NCBI RefSeq assembly: GCF_023517795.1
Contig: NZ_CP082928.1
Location: 2,852,001-2,916,000 of the forward strand
Direction of reading: 5' to 3'
DNA length: 64,000 nt
From: Pseudomonas fulva
GTDB lineage: Bacteria > Pseudomonadota > Gammaproteobacteria > Pseudomonadales > Pseudomonadaceae
Below, in pieces: positions 41,893 to 50,559 of this stretch. The notes beneath the pieces were generated by a model that was given only the letters and a program-made list of their open reading frames with translations, was not told the origin of the DNA and searched no databases. Every line of letters begins with the position of its first letter. Position 1 is the first letter of the stretch. The position numbers were made by a program, and so were the translations under genes.

Positions 41893-42820
41893 AAGTCCGC
41901 AACTCCTCCAGCAGCAAACGCGCTGGCGATGACAGCGGCGAGCCGCGCCGGCTGATCACCCCGTAGGGCTCGCTGCGCAGCACCTGGGCCACATCCAGGC
42001 AGGCCAGCTGGCCCGAGCGCGCCGCCGACTGGGCGGTTTCCCGTGGCATCAGGGCCACCAGGTTCGGGTCCTCCTCCAGCAGCATCAGGGTGGCGAAGGT
42101 CGAGGCGGTTTCCAGCGGGTAGCGCGGAAACTCCAGTTCGGCGTCGCTGAATGCCCGCTCCAGCACCAGGCGCATCGGCATGTTCGCCGGGAACACCACC
42201 CAGCTGTAGGCGGCCAGTTGCGCCAGGCTCAGGCCCGGCGTGTTAGCCAGCGGGTGCGCGGGATTGGCCACCACTTTCAGCTGCTCGTCATGCAGGCTCA
42301 GGCAATCGTAATCATCTGGCCGGCGGCTTACGCTGGTCCGGCAGATCGCCAGATCCAGGCGGCCCTGGTCGATCAGGCTGAGCAGCCGCGCGCTGGTGTC
42401 CTCGACGATTTCCACCGACAGCTCCGGCTGCCGCGCCCGCAACCGCGACAGGGCGCGGGTCAGGTGCGGCACCGCGCCCATGATCACGCCCACCACCAAC
42501 CGGCCGCCCTGGCCTTGCAGGATGCCGAGCATCTCCTCGCGCAGATGCGCCAGGTCGCTGTGGATCAGCCGCGCGTAGCGGATCGCGCAACGCCCCAGAT
42601 CGTTGGCCTCCAGACCCTGGCTGGTACGGGTGAACAGCCGCGTGCCGAACGCCGATTCGATTTCGTTGAGGGCCTTGGTCGCCCCCGGCTGGCTGATCGC
42701 CACGGCGTCGGCGGCCTTGTGCAGCGAACCCTGCTCGTCGAGGGCGATCAGCAGACGCAGCTGTTTCAGGCGCAGTCGGGACACCAGAGCAGGGAGGGAT
42801 GCGAGCATGGTGATAACCAT
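41888..42820 (-). CDS. LysR-family transcriptional regulator
   Basis: This 310-aa regulator has the N-terminal winged helix (RLKQLRLLIALDEQGSLHKA, then AISQPGATKALNEIES) and a periplasmic-binding-like effector domain (LVVGVIMGAVPHLTRALSRL, then EPYGVISRRGSPLS). It is divergent from the AraD1-type gene at 42922, so it probably controls that operon from the 100-bp gap between them. Two starts are possible, 42820 or 42808 (four residues shorter). Its last codon and stop lie inside a dispersed repeat unit. The effector domain resembles GbpR/GalR-like LysR proteins linked to sugar-acid use; the inducer is not known. Confidence 0.88.
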   Translation of the reverse strand: MVITMLASLPALVSRLRLKQLRLLIALDEQGSLHKAADAVAISQPGATKALNEIESAFGTRLFTRTSQGLEANDLGRCAIRYARLIHSDLAHLREEMLGILQGQGGRLVVGVIMGAVPHLTRALSRLRARQPELSVEIVEDTSARLLSLIDQGRLDLAICRTSVSRRPDDYDCLSLHDEQLKVVANPAHPLANTPGLSLAQLAAYSWVVFPANMPMRLVLERAFSDAELEFPRYPLETASTFATLMLLEEDPNLVALMPRETAQSAARSGQLACLDVAQVLRSEPYGVISRRGSPLSSPARLLLEELRTS

Positions 42821-42921
42821 CGGTTATTGCTTGATCAGAGCCTGTCATTAGGCAGGCTGGCGCGCAGTTCGTAAAGTCTGCCCTGTACCCGTTCGGGCAA
42901 GACTGACAAGAGAGACAAGCC

Positions 42922-43917
42922 ATGCGACTGATCCAGTTCGAATCCACCCGCGGCCAGCGTCAGGTTGGCGTTGTCGACGGCGATGCCGTGCGTACCGTAC
43001 GGGGCGTTGCCAGCACCCGCGAGTTGGCCCTGGCGGCGATCCGCGCCGGGCGCAGCCTGCAGGCCGAGGTCGAGAACCGCGGCAGCGACGCCGGCCCGGC
43101 CTATGCCGAGCTGCAGCAGGGTGGGTGCATTCTGCCGCCGCTGGATCATGAAGACCCGGCCCACTGCCTGATCAGCGGCACCGGCCTCACCCACCTGGGC
43201 AGCGCCGCGACCCGTGACAAGATGCACCAGCAGAAGGGCCAGGACGAAGCGACGCTGACCGACACCATGCGCATCTTCCGCTGGGGCCTGGAGGGTGGTA
43301 AACCGGCCGCCGGCCAGGTTGGCGCGCAGCCGGAGTGGTTCTACAAGGGCGATGGCAGCAGCGTCGTGCGCCCTGGCGCCGACCTGCCATTGCCGGCATT
43401 CGCCGAAGATGGCGGTGAGGAGCCGGAGCTGGTCGGCCTCTACGTGATCGGTGACGACGGCAAACCCTATCGCCTCGGTTACGCCCTGGGCAACGAATTC
43501 TCCGACCACGTGCTGGAACGCCGCAATTACCTGTACCTGGCCCATTCCAAACTGCGTTTCTGCGCCTACGGGCCGGAGCTGCGTGTTGGTGCGCTGCCGG
43601 CGCACCTGGCCGGCACCAGCCGTATTCATCGCGGCGGCGAGGTGATCTGGGAGAAGGAATTCCTCAGCGGCGAGGAGAACATGTGCCACAGCCTGGAGAA
43701 CCTGGAATTCCACCACTTCAAGTACCAGCAGTTCCTGCGCCCGGGCGATGTGCACGTGCATTACTTCGGCACGGCTACGCTGTCCTATGCCGACGGTATC
43801 CGGGCGCAGCCCGGCGATACCTTCGAGATCGAAATGAGCGAGTTCGGTGCGCCCCTGCGCAACGGCCTGGTAGCGGCCGATGAGCCGCTGCAACCGGGCA
43901 GCGTCACCACCCTTTGA
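42922..43917 (+). CDS. AraD1/GguC-type fumarylacetoacetate hydrolase-fold protein
   Basis: This 331-aa protein belongs to the FAH superfamily in the AraD1/GguC branch, with ISGTGLTHLGSAATRDKMHQ near residue 93, EPELVGLYVIGDDGKPYRLGYA (described in part, near 172) and GNEFSDHVLERRNYLYLAHS. AraD1-type enzymes dehydrate 2-keto-3-deoxy-pentonates to 2,5-dioxopentanoate. That product is the substrate of the semialdehyde dehydrogenase encoded next, which supports this role. The pentonate dehydratase and transporter of a full pathway are not adjacent. A GAGAGAC ribosome-binding site precedes the ATG. Confidence 0.82.
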   Translation: MRLIQFESTRGQRQVGVVDGDAVRTVRGVASTRELALAAIRAGRSLQAEVENRGSDAGPAYAELQQGGCILPPLDHEDPAHCLISGTGLTHLGSAATRDKMHQQKGQDEATLTDTMRIFRWGLEGGKPAAGQVGAQPEWFYKGDGSSVVRPGADLPLPAFAEDGGEEPELVGLYVIGDDGKPYRLGYALGNEFSDHVLERRNYLYLAHSKLRFCAYGPELRVGALPAHLAGTSRIHRGGEVIWEKEFLSGEENMCHSLENLEFHHFKYQQFLRPGDVHVHYFGTATLSYADGIRAQPGDTFEIEMSEFGAPLRNGLVAADEPLQPGSVTTL

Positions 43918-43986
43918 AGCATTCATCGTTATCCATGCCAGGGCCAGGTTCGGCCCCGGCTTGGTGCTGACCAGGAGGAAACATTC

Positions 43987-45564
43987 ATGTCCGTTAACGG
44001 CCACAACATCATCGGTGGCGCCTACAGCGCCCGCGGCAGCGTGAAGCTGCAGAGCGTCGATGCCGCCACTGGTGAAACGCTGCCGTACGAATTCGTCGAG
44101 GCCACCGAGCAAGAAGTCGATGCCGCCGCCAAGGCCGCTGCCGCCGCATATCCGGCTTATCGCAGCCTGCCGGCGACCCGGCGCGCCGAGTTTCTCGAGG
44201 CCATCGCCGACGAGCTGGATGCCCTGGGCGAGGACTTCATCGCCATCGTCTGCCGTGAAACCGCGCTGCCCGCTGGCCGCATCCAGGGTGAGCGCGCGCG
44301 CACCAGCGGCCAGATGCGCCTGTTCGCCCAGGTGCTGCGCCGCGGTGACTTCTACGGTGCGCGCATCGACCGCGCCCTGCCGGATCGCCAGCCGCTACCG
44401 CGCCCCGACCTGCGCCAGTACCGCATCGGCCTCGGCCCGGTCGCGGTGTTCGGTGCCAGCAACTTCCCGTTGGCGTTCTCGACCGCTGGCGGCGATACCG
44501 CCTCCGCCCTGGCGGCCGGCTGCCCGGTGGTGTTCAAGGCCCACCCCGGGCATATGACCACCACCGCCCTGGTGGGCGCGGCGCTGCTGCGCGCGGCCGA
44601 GAAAACCGGCATGCCCAAGGGCGTGTTCAACATGATCTACGGGGGCATCGTCGGCGCCGCGCTGGTCAAGCACCCGGCCATCCAGGCGGTCGGCTTCACC
44701 GGTTCGCTGCGCGGCGGTCGTGCCCTGTGCGACATGGCCGCGGCGCGCCCGCAGCCGATCCCGGTGTTCGCCGAGATGAGCAGCATCAATCCGGTCATCC
44801 TGCTGCCCGAAGCCCTCAAGGCCCGTGGTGGGAAAATCGCCGGCGAACTGGCCGCCTCGGTGGTGCTGGGCGCCGGCCAGTTCTGCACCAACCCGGGCCT
44901 GGTGCTCGGTATTCGTTCGCCGGAGTTCAGCGCCTTCCTGGAAAGCTTCACCGCCAAGATGGCCGAGCAGCCGCCGCAGACCCTGCTCAATGCCGGCGGC
45001 CTGGAGGGCTATGCCAAGGGCATCGCTGCGCTCGCCGCACACCCCGGCATCAGCCACCTGGGCGGCGCCAACCAGGAAGGCAATCAGGCGCGTCCGCAGC
45101 TGTTCAAGGCCGATGTCAGGCTGCTGCTGGACGGTGACGAGCGCCTGCAGGAAGAAGTCTTCGGGCCGACCACCGTCGTCGTCGAGGTGGCCGACCGGGC
45201 CGAGCTGCAGAAGGCGATCGAGGGCCTGCATGGCCAACTGACCGCCACGCTGATCACCGAGCCGGGTGATCTGGCTGGCAGCGAAGCCCTGTTCGCGCTG
45301 CTCGAGCAGAAGGTCGGTCGGGTGCTGTTCAACGGCTATCCGACCGGTGTCGAGGTGTGCGATGCCATGGTCCACGGCGGCCCGTACCCGGCAACCTCCG
45401 ATGCCCGTGGTACCTCGGTCGGCACCCTGGCCATCGACCGCTTCCTGCGCCCGGTGTGCTACCAGAACTGCCCGGACGCGCTGTTGCCCGATGCCCTGAA
45501 AAACGCCAACCCGCTGGGCATCGCCCGCCTGGTCGACGGCGCCAGCAGCCGCGAGGCGTTGTAA
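43987..45564 (+). CDS. Alpha-ketoglutaric (2,5-dioxovalerate) semialdehyde dehydrogenase
   Basis: This 525-aa NAD(P)-dependent aldehyde dehydrogenase has the KGSADH features: GPVAVFGASNFPLAFSTAGG for cofactor binding, catalytic Glu263 in FAEMSSINPV and catalytic Cys300 in GAGQFCTNPGL. It oxidises 2,5-dioxopentanoate to 2-oxoglutarate, the last step of non-phosphorylating pentose and hexarate breakdown. It follows the AraD1-type gene by 69 bp and has an AGGAGG ribosome-binding site. A rho-independent terminator lies 22 bp after the stop. Confidence 0.92.
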   Translation: MSVNGHNIIGGAYSARGSVKLQSVDAATGETLPYEFVEATEQEVDAAAKAAAAAYPAYRSLPATRRAEFLEAIADELDALGEDFIAIVCRETALPAGRIQGERARTSGQMRLFAQVLRRGDFYGARIDRALPDRQPLPRPDLRQYRIGLGPVAVFGASNFPLAFSTAGGDTASALAAGCPVVFKAHPGHMTTTALVGAALLRAAEKTGMPKGVFNMIYGGIVGAALVKHPAIQAVGFTGSLRGGRALCDMAAARPQPIPVFAEMSSINPVILLPEALKARGGKIAGELAASVVLGAGQFCTNPGLVLGIRSPEFSAFLESFTAKMAEQPPQTLLNAGGLEGYAKGIAALAAHPGISHLGGANQEGNQARPQLFKADVRLLLDGDERLQEEVFGPTTVVVEVADRAELQKAIEGLHGQLTATLITEPGDLAGSEALFALLEQKVGRVLFNGYPTGVEVCDAMVHGGPYPATSDARGTSVGTLAIDRFLRPVCYQNCPDALLPDALKNANPLGIARLVDGASSREAL

Positions 45565-45585
45565 GCGCCTGCTGCGTCGCTAGAG

Positions 45586-45612
45586 AAAGCCGACCTCTGG
45601 GTTGGCTTTTTT
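45586..45612 (+). terminator. Rho-independent terminator of the sugar-acid operon
   Basis: AAAGCCGACC (45586-45595) pairs with GGTTGGCTTT (one G-T pair) around a short loop and is followed by TTTTTTG. It ends the AraD1-KGSADH operon. Confidence 0.85.
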
Positions 45613-45665
45613 GCGGGCGGTGGTTTCCCGGGTGTCGCTCCCACAAGGCACGGTGGTGCCAGCCA

Positions 45666-45695
45666 GTAGGGTGGATAACGCGAAGCTTATCCACC
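45666..45695 (+). repeat. 30-bp GTAGGGTGGA hairpin repeat, copy 3
   Basis: GTAGGGTGGATAACGC then GAAGC and TTATCCACC. The stem GGTGGATAA/TTATCCACC differs from the other copies at paired positions, keeping base pairing. It lies between the KGSADH terminator and the fpr-type gene. Confidence 0.75.
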
Positions 45696-45813
45696 AATCA
45701 CATCGGGACCGTGCACCCGTCAATCCCGTCCAACCGTTCTCCCTGATCTTTACCGGTGTTTCCCGCGGCGGCTTTGCGCGACACTAGGGCCATGAGCCCT
45801 GATGGAGCCGCCG

Positions 45814-46587
45814 ATGAGCAACGATGACAAGTTTACCCGCCAGACCCTTCTCGACGTACAGACCCTGACGCCCAGCCTGTTCACCCTGCGCACCACCCGC
45901 GACGCCGGGTTTCGTTTTCGTGCCGGGCAATTCGTGCGCCTGGGCGTGGAGAAGGCCGACGGCTCGGTGGTCTGGCGCGCCTATTCGCTGGTCTCGGCGC
46001 CCCACGACGAGCATTTGGAGTTCTTTTCCATCGTGGTGCCCGGCGGTGAATTCACCAGCGAACTGAGCCGTCTGCGCGTCGGCGACACCCTGCTGGTGGA
46101 GAAGATGGCCACCGGTTACCTGACCCTGGACCGCTTCGTCGATGGCCGCGACTTGTGGCTGCTCGGCAGCGGCACCGGCATCGCGCCGTTTCTGTCGATG
46201 CTGCAGGATTTCGAGGTCTGGGAGCGCTTCGAGCGCATCGTGCTGGTGTACAGCGCCCGCACGCTGGCCGAGCTGGCCTATCAGGACATGATTCACGGCT
46301 TCTCCGCCTTGGAGCACCTGGCCGAATTCACCCACAAGCTCATCTACCTGCCGGTGGTCACCCGCGAGCAGGCGCCGGGCTGCCTGAATGCGCGCATCAC
46401 CGAGCTGATCGACAATGGCGAGCTGGAACGCGCCGCCGGTCTGCAACTGACCCCCGAACATTCGCGGGTGATGATCTGCGGCAATCCCCAGATGATCGAC
46501 GACATTCGCGGGTGCCTGAAGGCGCGCAACATGAATCTCAGCCTGACCCGGCGACCCGGGCAGGTAGCCGTGGAAAACTACTGGTAA
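45814..46587 (+). CDS. Ferredoxin--NADP(+) reductase (E. coli Fpr-like)
   Basis: This 257-aa flavoenzyme has the FAD motif RAYSLVSAPHDEHLEFFS (about residues 49-66), the GTGIAPFLSML NADP/FAD loop and MICGNPQMIDDI near the C-terminus. It ends in ENYW; a terminal Tyr-Trp is the E. coli-type C-terminus, unlike the P. aeruginosa FprA ending as I recall it. It transfers electrons between NADPH and ferredoxin or flavodoxin, often in stress responses and Fe-S repair. The start at 45814 is preceded by GGAGCCGCC. Confidence 0.9.
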   Translation: MSNDDKFTRQTLLDVQTLTPSLFTLRTTRDAGFRFRAGQFVRLGVEKADGSVVWRAYSLVSAPHDEHLEFFSIVVPGGEFTSELSRLRVGDTLLVEKMATGYLTLDRFVDGRDLWLLGSGTGIAPFLSMLQDFEVWERFERIVLVYSARTLAELAYQDMIHGFSALEHLAEFTHKLIYLPVVTREQAPGCLNARITELIDNGELERAAGLQLTPEHSRVMICGNPQMIDDIRGCLKARNMNLSLTRRPGQVAVENYW

Positions 46588-46869
46588 AGCACGGTTACAA
46601 ACTTGGCGCTTTCAGTGTGACCCGCGCTCCAGTAGATTGCAGGGTCTGTTTCCCATTATCCGGTCTTCATGGACAGCGACAGTAGACGATCGCCCTCGCC
46701 GTTATGGACGAGGGCGGTACTTCCCCAAGGCGGCGCCACCCGGCGCAAGCCTCCCGTGCAGCAGAGCGCTGCGCATTCTTCCCGACAGCCGAGCCTTCAC
46801 GCGCCTGCCTTGCGCATGCGTGGTGCATTCGGCCGTCTCCGTTTTCCCCTAGAGAGAGCTGCACACTAA
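46588..46869. promoter_or_regulatory. Structured 5' leader region of the TerC/CBS gene
   Basis: This 282-bp gap holds several strong hairpins. The clearest is CGCCCTCG (46691-46698) with CGAGGGCG (46709-46716). A GGCGGCGCC/GGCGC stretch (46730-46760) and an AGCGCTGCGC hairpin (46767-46780) follow. TerC-type genes are often under yybP-ykoY manganese riboswitches, but the conserved core of that element is not recognisable here. The region may be another structured leader or a small RNA. Confidence 0.4.
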
Positions 46870-48435
46870 ATGGAATGGATGGCTGATCCGACGGCCTGGC
46901 TGGGCCTGTTGACCCTGATTGTCCTGGAAATCGTCCTGGGCATCGACAACCTGGTGTTTATCGCCATCCTCGCCGACAAGCTGCCGCCCGAGCAGCGGGA
47001 TCGTGCGCGGGTAATCGGCCTGAGCCTGGCGCTGATCATGCGCCTGGGCTTGCTGGCCAGCATGGCCTGGCTGGTGACCCTCACCGACCCGCTGATCGAG
47101 GTGTTCGGCAAGACCTTCTCCGGGCGTGACCTGATCATGCTGTTCGGTGGTGTGTTCCTGCTGTTCAAGGCCACCATGGAGCTGCACGAACGCCTGGAAG
47201 GGCGGGTACACCAGCCGGGTGGTGCACGCACCTACGCCAAGTTCTGGCCGGTGGTGGCGCAGATCATCGTGCTCGACGCGGTGTTCTCCCTGGATGCGGT
47301 GATCACCGCCGTCGGCATGGTCGAGCACCTGGAAGTGATGATGATCGCGGTGATCATCTCCATCGGCCTGATGATCGTCGCCAGCAAACCGCTGACGGCC
47401 TTCGTCAACGCCCGCCCGACGGTGATCATGCTGTGTCTGGGCTTCTTGATGATGATCGGTTTCAGCCTGACCGCCGAAGGCCTTGGCTTCCACATTCCGA
47501 AAGGCTACCTCTACGCGGCCATCGGCTTCTCGATCCTCATCGAGCTGTTCAACCAGGTCGCCCGTTCGCGCCGCAAGCGCAGCCTGCAGGGCCAGCGCGG
47601 CCTGCGTGACCGCACCGCCCATGCGGTGATGCGCATGCTCGGCGGCAAGGTGCAGGCCGATGAAGTGGGTGAGGACATCGCCGACATGCTCGAGGGCGAG
47701 CAGGGCGGAACCGCGCTGTTCGATCGTCGCGAGCGGGTGATGATCAGCGGTGTGCTGAACATGGCCGAGATGTCGATCCAGAAGGTCATGACCGATCGCA
47801 TGGAAGTCGATTGCATCAACCTCGACGACGCCCCGGAGAAGATCCAGCAGGCGCTGCTCGATTCGCCCCACTCGCGTCTGGTAGTGATCCGTAACGACTC
47901 GCGCGACGAACCCCTGGGCTACATCCACAAGAAGGAGCTGTTCAAGGAACTGCTCAAGGGCCAGCAACCGGATATCGAGAGCCTGGTACGGGCGCCGATC
48001 AACCTGCCGGACAGCTCCAGCGTACTCAGCTCGCTCGAGCAGATGCGCCAGGGCTCGACCCACGTGGCCTTCGTGGTCAACGAGTTCGGCGGCTTCGAAG
48101 GCCTGCTGACCCTCACCGATATCCTCGAGGCCATCGCTGGCGAGCTGCCGGATGCCAGTGAGGTGGAGGGGCCCGATGTCGAGGAAGTGGACGGCGGTTA
48201 CCGGGTCAACGGTGCGGTCAACCTGGCGGTGCTGCGCGAGCGCATGAACTTCGCGGCCAAGCCGACCGACGACTACCAGACCCTGGCCGGCCTGGCGATG
48301 AGCCTGCTCGACCGCCTGCCGCTGATCGGCGACAAGGTCGAGTACCTGGGCTGGGAGCTGACGGTGATCGAGGTCAAGGAGCGCCGCATCACCCGGGTGC
48401 TGCTCAAGCCGGGCAGCGGCGAATCCGTTGCCTGA
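46870..48435 (+). CDS. TerC-family membrane protein with CBS and transporter-associated domains
   Basis: This 521-aa inner membrane protein has an N-terminal TerC domain (residues 1-230) with [20 protein letters not shown], and [20 protein letters not shown], the two acidic helices that bind metal in the family. Two CBS domains (about 300-420: [11 protein letters not shown], then [12 protein letters not shown]) and a CorC/HlyC-type C-terminal domain (430-521) follow, as in E. coli YoaE/YegH. TerC relatives export manganese or help metallate secreted proteins. The ATG sits at 46870 after AGAGAG and a long structured leader. Confidence 0.9.
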   Translation: MEWMADPTAWLGLLTLIVLEIVLGIDNLVFIAILADKLPPEQRDRARVIGLSLALIMRLGLLASMAWLVTLTDPLIEVFGKTFSGRDLIMLFGGVFLLFKATMELHERLEGRVHQPGGARTYAKFWPVVAQIIVLDAVFSLDAVITAVGMVEHLEVMMIAVIISIGLMIVASKPLTAFVNARPTVIMLCLGFLMMIGFSLTAEGLGFHIPKGYLYAAIGFSILIELFNQVARSRRKRSLQGQRGLRDRTAHAVMRMLGGKVQADEVGEDIADMLEGEQGGTALFDRRERVMISGVLNMAEMSIQKVMTDRMEVDCINLDDAPEKIQQALLDSPHSRLVVIRNDSRDEPLGYIHKKELFKELLKGQQPDIESLVRAPINLPDSSSVLSSLEQMRQGSTHVAFVVNEFGGFEGLLTLTDILEAIAGELPDASEVEGPDVEEVDGGYRVNGAVNLAVLRERMNFAAKPTDDYQTLAGLAMSLLDRLPLIGDKVEYLGWELTVIEVKERRITRVLLKPGSGESVA

Positions 48436-48452
48436 CCTGAACCTGATAGGAG

Positions 48453-48478
48453 AACGGCGCCCTGGAGGCGCCGTTTTC
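48453..48478. terminator. Bidirectional terminator between the TerC-type gene and mscL
   Basis: AACGGCGCC (48453-48461) and GGCGCCGTT (48467-48475) form a 9-bp stem with a 5-base loop; TTC follows on the plus strand. It serves the convergent genes on both sides. Confidence 0.8.
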
Positions 48479-48498
48479 TTTCCCGAGCCGCTACCCGG

Positions 48499-48912
48499 TC
48501 AATCCTTGTGCTGCTGGTTCTTGAGCAGGTCACGGATTTCCGTCAGCAGCACTTCCTGGGTGCTGGGCGCTGGCGGCACCGATGGCGCCACGGCTTCTTC
48601 ACGCTTGAGTCGGTTGATCGCCTTGACGCCCATGAAGATGGCGAAGGCGATGATGATGAAGTCGATCACCGTCTGGATGAAGCGCCCGTAGGCCAGCACC
48701 ACGGCAGGCAGGTCGCCTTCGGCGGCCTTGAGGGTGATGGCCAGGTCGGAAAAATCCACCCCGCCGATCAACAGCCCCAGAGGCGGCATGATCACGTCGC
48801 CGACGAAGGACGAGACGATCTTGCCGAAGGCCGCGCCGATGATGATACCGACCGCCATGTCGACGACGTTGCCCTTGACCGCGAAGGCCTTGAATTCGTT
48901 GATGATGCTCAT
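48499..48912 (-). CDS. mscL: Large-conductance mechanosensitive channel
   Basis: This 137-aa membrane protein has the typical N-terminus [20 protein letters not shown], first helix [20 protein letters not shown] and second helix [19 protein letters not shown], with a C-terminal helix LLTEIRDLL. It forms a pentameric safety valve opened by membrane tension in hypo-osmotic shock. Start at 48912 gives the family N-terminus with a GGGGG-rich ribosome-binding site. Length matches E. coli MscL (136 aa). Confidence 0.95.
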   Translation of the reverse strand: MSIINEFKAFAVKGNVVDMAVGIIIGAAFGKIVSSFVGDVIMPPLGLLIGGVDFSDLAITLKAAEGDLPAVVLAYGRFIQTVIDFIIIAFAIFMGVKAINRLKREEAVAPSVPPAPSTQEVLLTEIRDLLKNQQHKD

Positions 48913-49196
48913 GTGCAACCCCCTGGATCCGATTGGTGCGCTGAAGTGTAAAGCACTGCTGCCTGTGTGCCATGTGCCGCCGTTTGGGCAGCGCTAGGTT
49001 TGTGACCCTGGCGCTGGGCAATTGTCCGAATTTATTGCCGGCCAATCACCCTGGCAGATTCATTGCAGGGCTCTGCGTTGCGGCTGCGAGCACCGACGAC
49101 AGGCGCTTGCCCGACACTGCCGCCGTTGACGAGGATCAACGGCCAGGACCGTTTGGCCGACTACAGTGCGCCCATTCATCTATCGGGAGCCCGGCC

Positions 49197-49451
49197 ATGC
49201 ATATCGATTATTCCGCCCAGTCCGACGCCATCTCGCGGCTGCGCAGCAACCCCGCGTACGCCGCGCTGGTGGAGCAGCACGACGATGTCGACCGCCGCAT
49301 CGCCCGTATCGAGAGCGGCCTGGAGCGGCCCGAGGGCCTCAGCCTGGCGGCCCTGAAACTGCGGCGCTCGGGCTTGCGCGAGGACCTGGCGCGCCAGCAG
49401 CGCAAAGCCCAGGGCGGGTGCTGCAACTGCGGCAACAACTGCGGCGGCTGA
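49197..49451 (+). CDS. DUF465 (YdcH-like) protein with a Cys-rich tail
   Basis: This 84-aa protein has a DUF465 helical body (RLRSNPAYAALVEQHDDVDR, then LAALKLRRSGLREDLARQQR) and an unusual end, GGCCNCGNNCGG, with four Cys in nine residues. The body forms a helical hairpin in the family. The Cys-rich tail could bind metal and is not part of the usual domain. A second DUF465 gene follows at 49532. Start at 49197 follows CGGGAG. Confidence 0.75.
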   Translation: MHIDYSAQSDAISRLRSNPAYAALVEQHDDVDRRIARIESGLERPEGLSLAALKLRRSGLREDLARQQRKAQGGCCNCGNNCGG

Positions 49452-49531
49452 TGCAGTTCGTCGGGCGGTTAGTGCTGGCGGCGATGGGCTAAGGTCAATG
49501 CATCATCACCCCCACACAGAGGAGCGCCCCC

Positions 49532-49768
49532 ATGACCGCCGAGCACAACCTGCGCGAAGAATTCCGTGAGTACGGCGATGCCCTGACCGAGCGTCGCAAG
49601 AGCAACCCGGGTTTCGATGGCCTGGTAGGTCGCTACCAGGACCTGGACAAACGCATCGTCGATCTCGAATCGGGCAACCAGCCCTTCGACGACGAAACCC
49701 TGGGTCGCCTGCGCCGCGAGCGCGTGCTGCTCAAGGACAAGATCGTGCAGGAACTGACGCAAGGCTGA
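49532..49768 (+). CDS. DUF465 (YdcH-like) protein
   Basis: This 78-aa protein contains LTERRKSNPGFDGLVGRYQD and LDKRIVDLESG, then LRRERVLLKDKIVQEL, the DUF465 helical hairpin. It lacks the Cys tail of its upstream paralogue, from which it is 80 bp away. Function of the family is unknown. A GAGGAGCGCC ribosome-binding site is present. Confidence 0.82.
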   Translation: MTAEHNLREEFREYGDALTERRKSNPGFDGLVGRYQDLDKRIVDLESGNQPFDDETLGRLRRERVLLKDKIVQELTQG

Positions 49769-49900
49769 GCCTTTAGCTGAGGGCGAGCGCAGCGATGCTC
49801 TAGGGCTTTAGCGAGGGCTTCACGGGTATCGCTGCGCTCGGCCGCTGGCTACCGCTTCGATCGTTCCCCGGGTATCGCAACGCCGGACCACGAGCGTTTC

Positions 49901-49934
49901 GTAGCCGGGCTTAGCCGCAGGCGTAACCCGGGCT
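49901..49934. repeat. REP-like short palindromic repeat
   Basis: GTAGCCGGGCTTAGCCGC is followed by AGGCGTAACCCGGGCT. The two halves are imperfect inverted copies around a central CCGCAGG. Elements of this form are common in Pseudomonas intergenic DNA. It lies at the 3' end of the GNAT gene. Confidence 0.5.
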
Positions 49935-49936
49935 CT

Positions 49937-50422
49937 TCAAGCCTGCACCCTGAAAGGTTGCAGCCCTGGCTCGTCCCCATCCCTATCCAGCTCGTATACC
50001 GCGAATGGCAGTTCACCGAGCACTTGCCGGCAAAAGGCGCTCGCCAGCTTATCCTGCTCATAGCAGCACACCAGCCAGCGGCGCCCGTCGCTGACCGTTT
50101 GCTGCAGCAACGCGCGGCCGATACCCAGGCGCCGGTACTTCCTGAGCAGGAACAGGTCGGCGAACTCCATGTCCGCCACGGCCGCGCCCTCGCAGGCTTC
50201 GAGCAGCAGAAAACCGGCGATGAAACCGTCGACCAGAATCAGATTCGCGCTCCAGCCCTCGTCCTGCCAGTAACGCTGCAGGTGTGGCTGGTGCACGTAG
50301 AAGCGCCCATCGACCTCGACATCCTCCTGCTCCCAGCCCGACGACTCGTAGGCATAGAACTGGTAGAGGTTGCTGATCAGCGGCAACTGCTCGACGCTGG
50401 CGGGAATCAGTTCGATGGACAT
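49937..50422 (-). CDS. GNAT-family N-acetyltransferase
   Basis: This 161-aa protein has the GNAT fold with strand MEFADLFLLRKYRRLGIGRA, where the RRLGIGRALL segment is the acetyl-CoA-binding Q/RxxGxG/A motif (about residues 94-103). The N-terminal region with LISNLYQFYAYESSG is a substrate-side feature of a subgroup. The substrate is not predictable. Start at 50422 begins MSIELIPAS, typical of the family; a longer in-frame start adds a Pro-rich stretch without support. Confidence 0.82.
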   Translation of the reverse strand: MSIELIPASVEQLPLISNLYQFYAYESSGWEQEDVEVDGRFYVHQPHLQRYWQDEGWSANLILVDGFIAGFLLLEACEGAAVADMEFADLFLLRKYRRLGIGRALLQQTVSDGRRWLVCCYEQDKLASAFCRQVLGELPFAVYELDRDGDEPGLQPFRVQA

Positions 50423-50559
50423 CGCGGGCCTCGGGGCAGGGGAGCGGGGCATTATCGACCCGGGTGACCCAGCGCCGATAGCCCGTGTGCGCAGGTCTGT
50501 AAATTTATCCAGTTGTTCGGTATCGTTTCGGCCTCGATTGATCAGGCAGGACGACTCCC

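Noticed and set aside
46641..46650. Second copy of the MITE end (AGGGTCTGTT) before the TerC-type gene
   Set aside because: The match is only ten bases, without a partner inverted repeat or flanking TA structure.
46588..46869. yybP-ykoY manganese riboswitch upstream of the TerC-type gene
   Set aside because: Expected from gene family, but I could not find the conserved core bases, so only a structured leader is reported.
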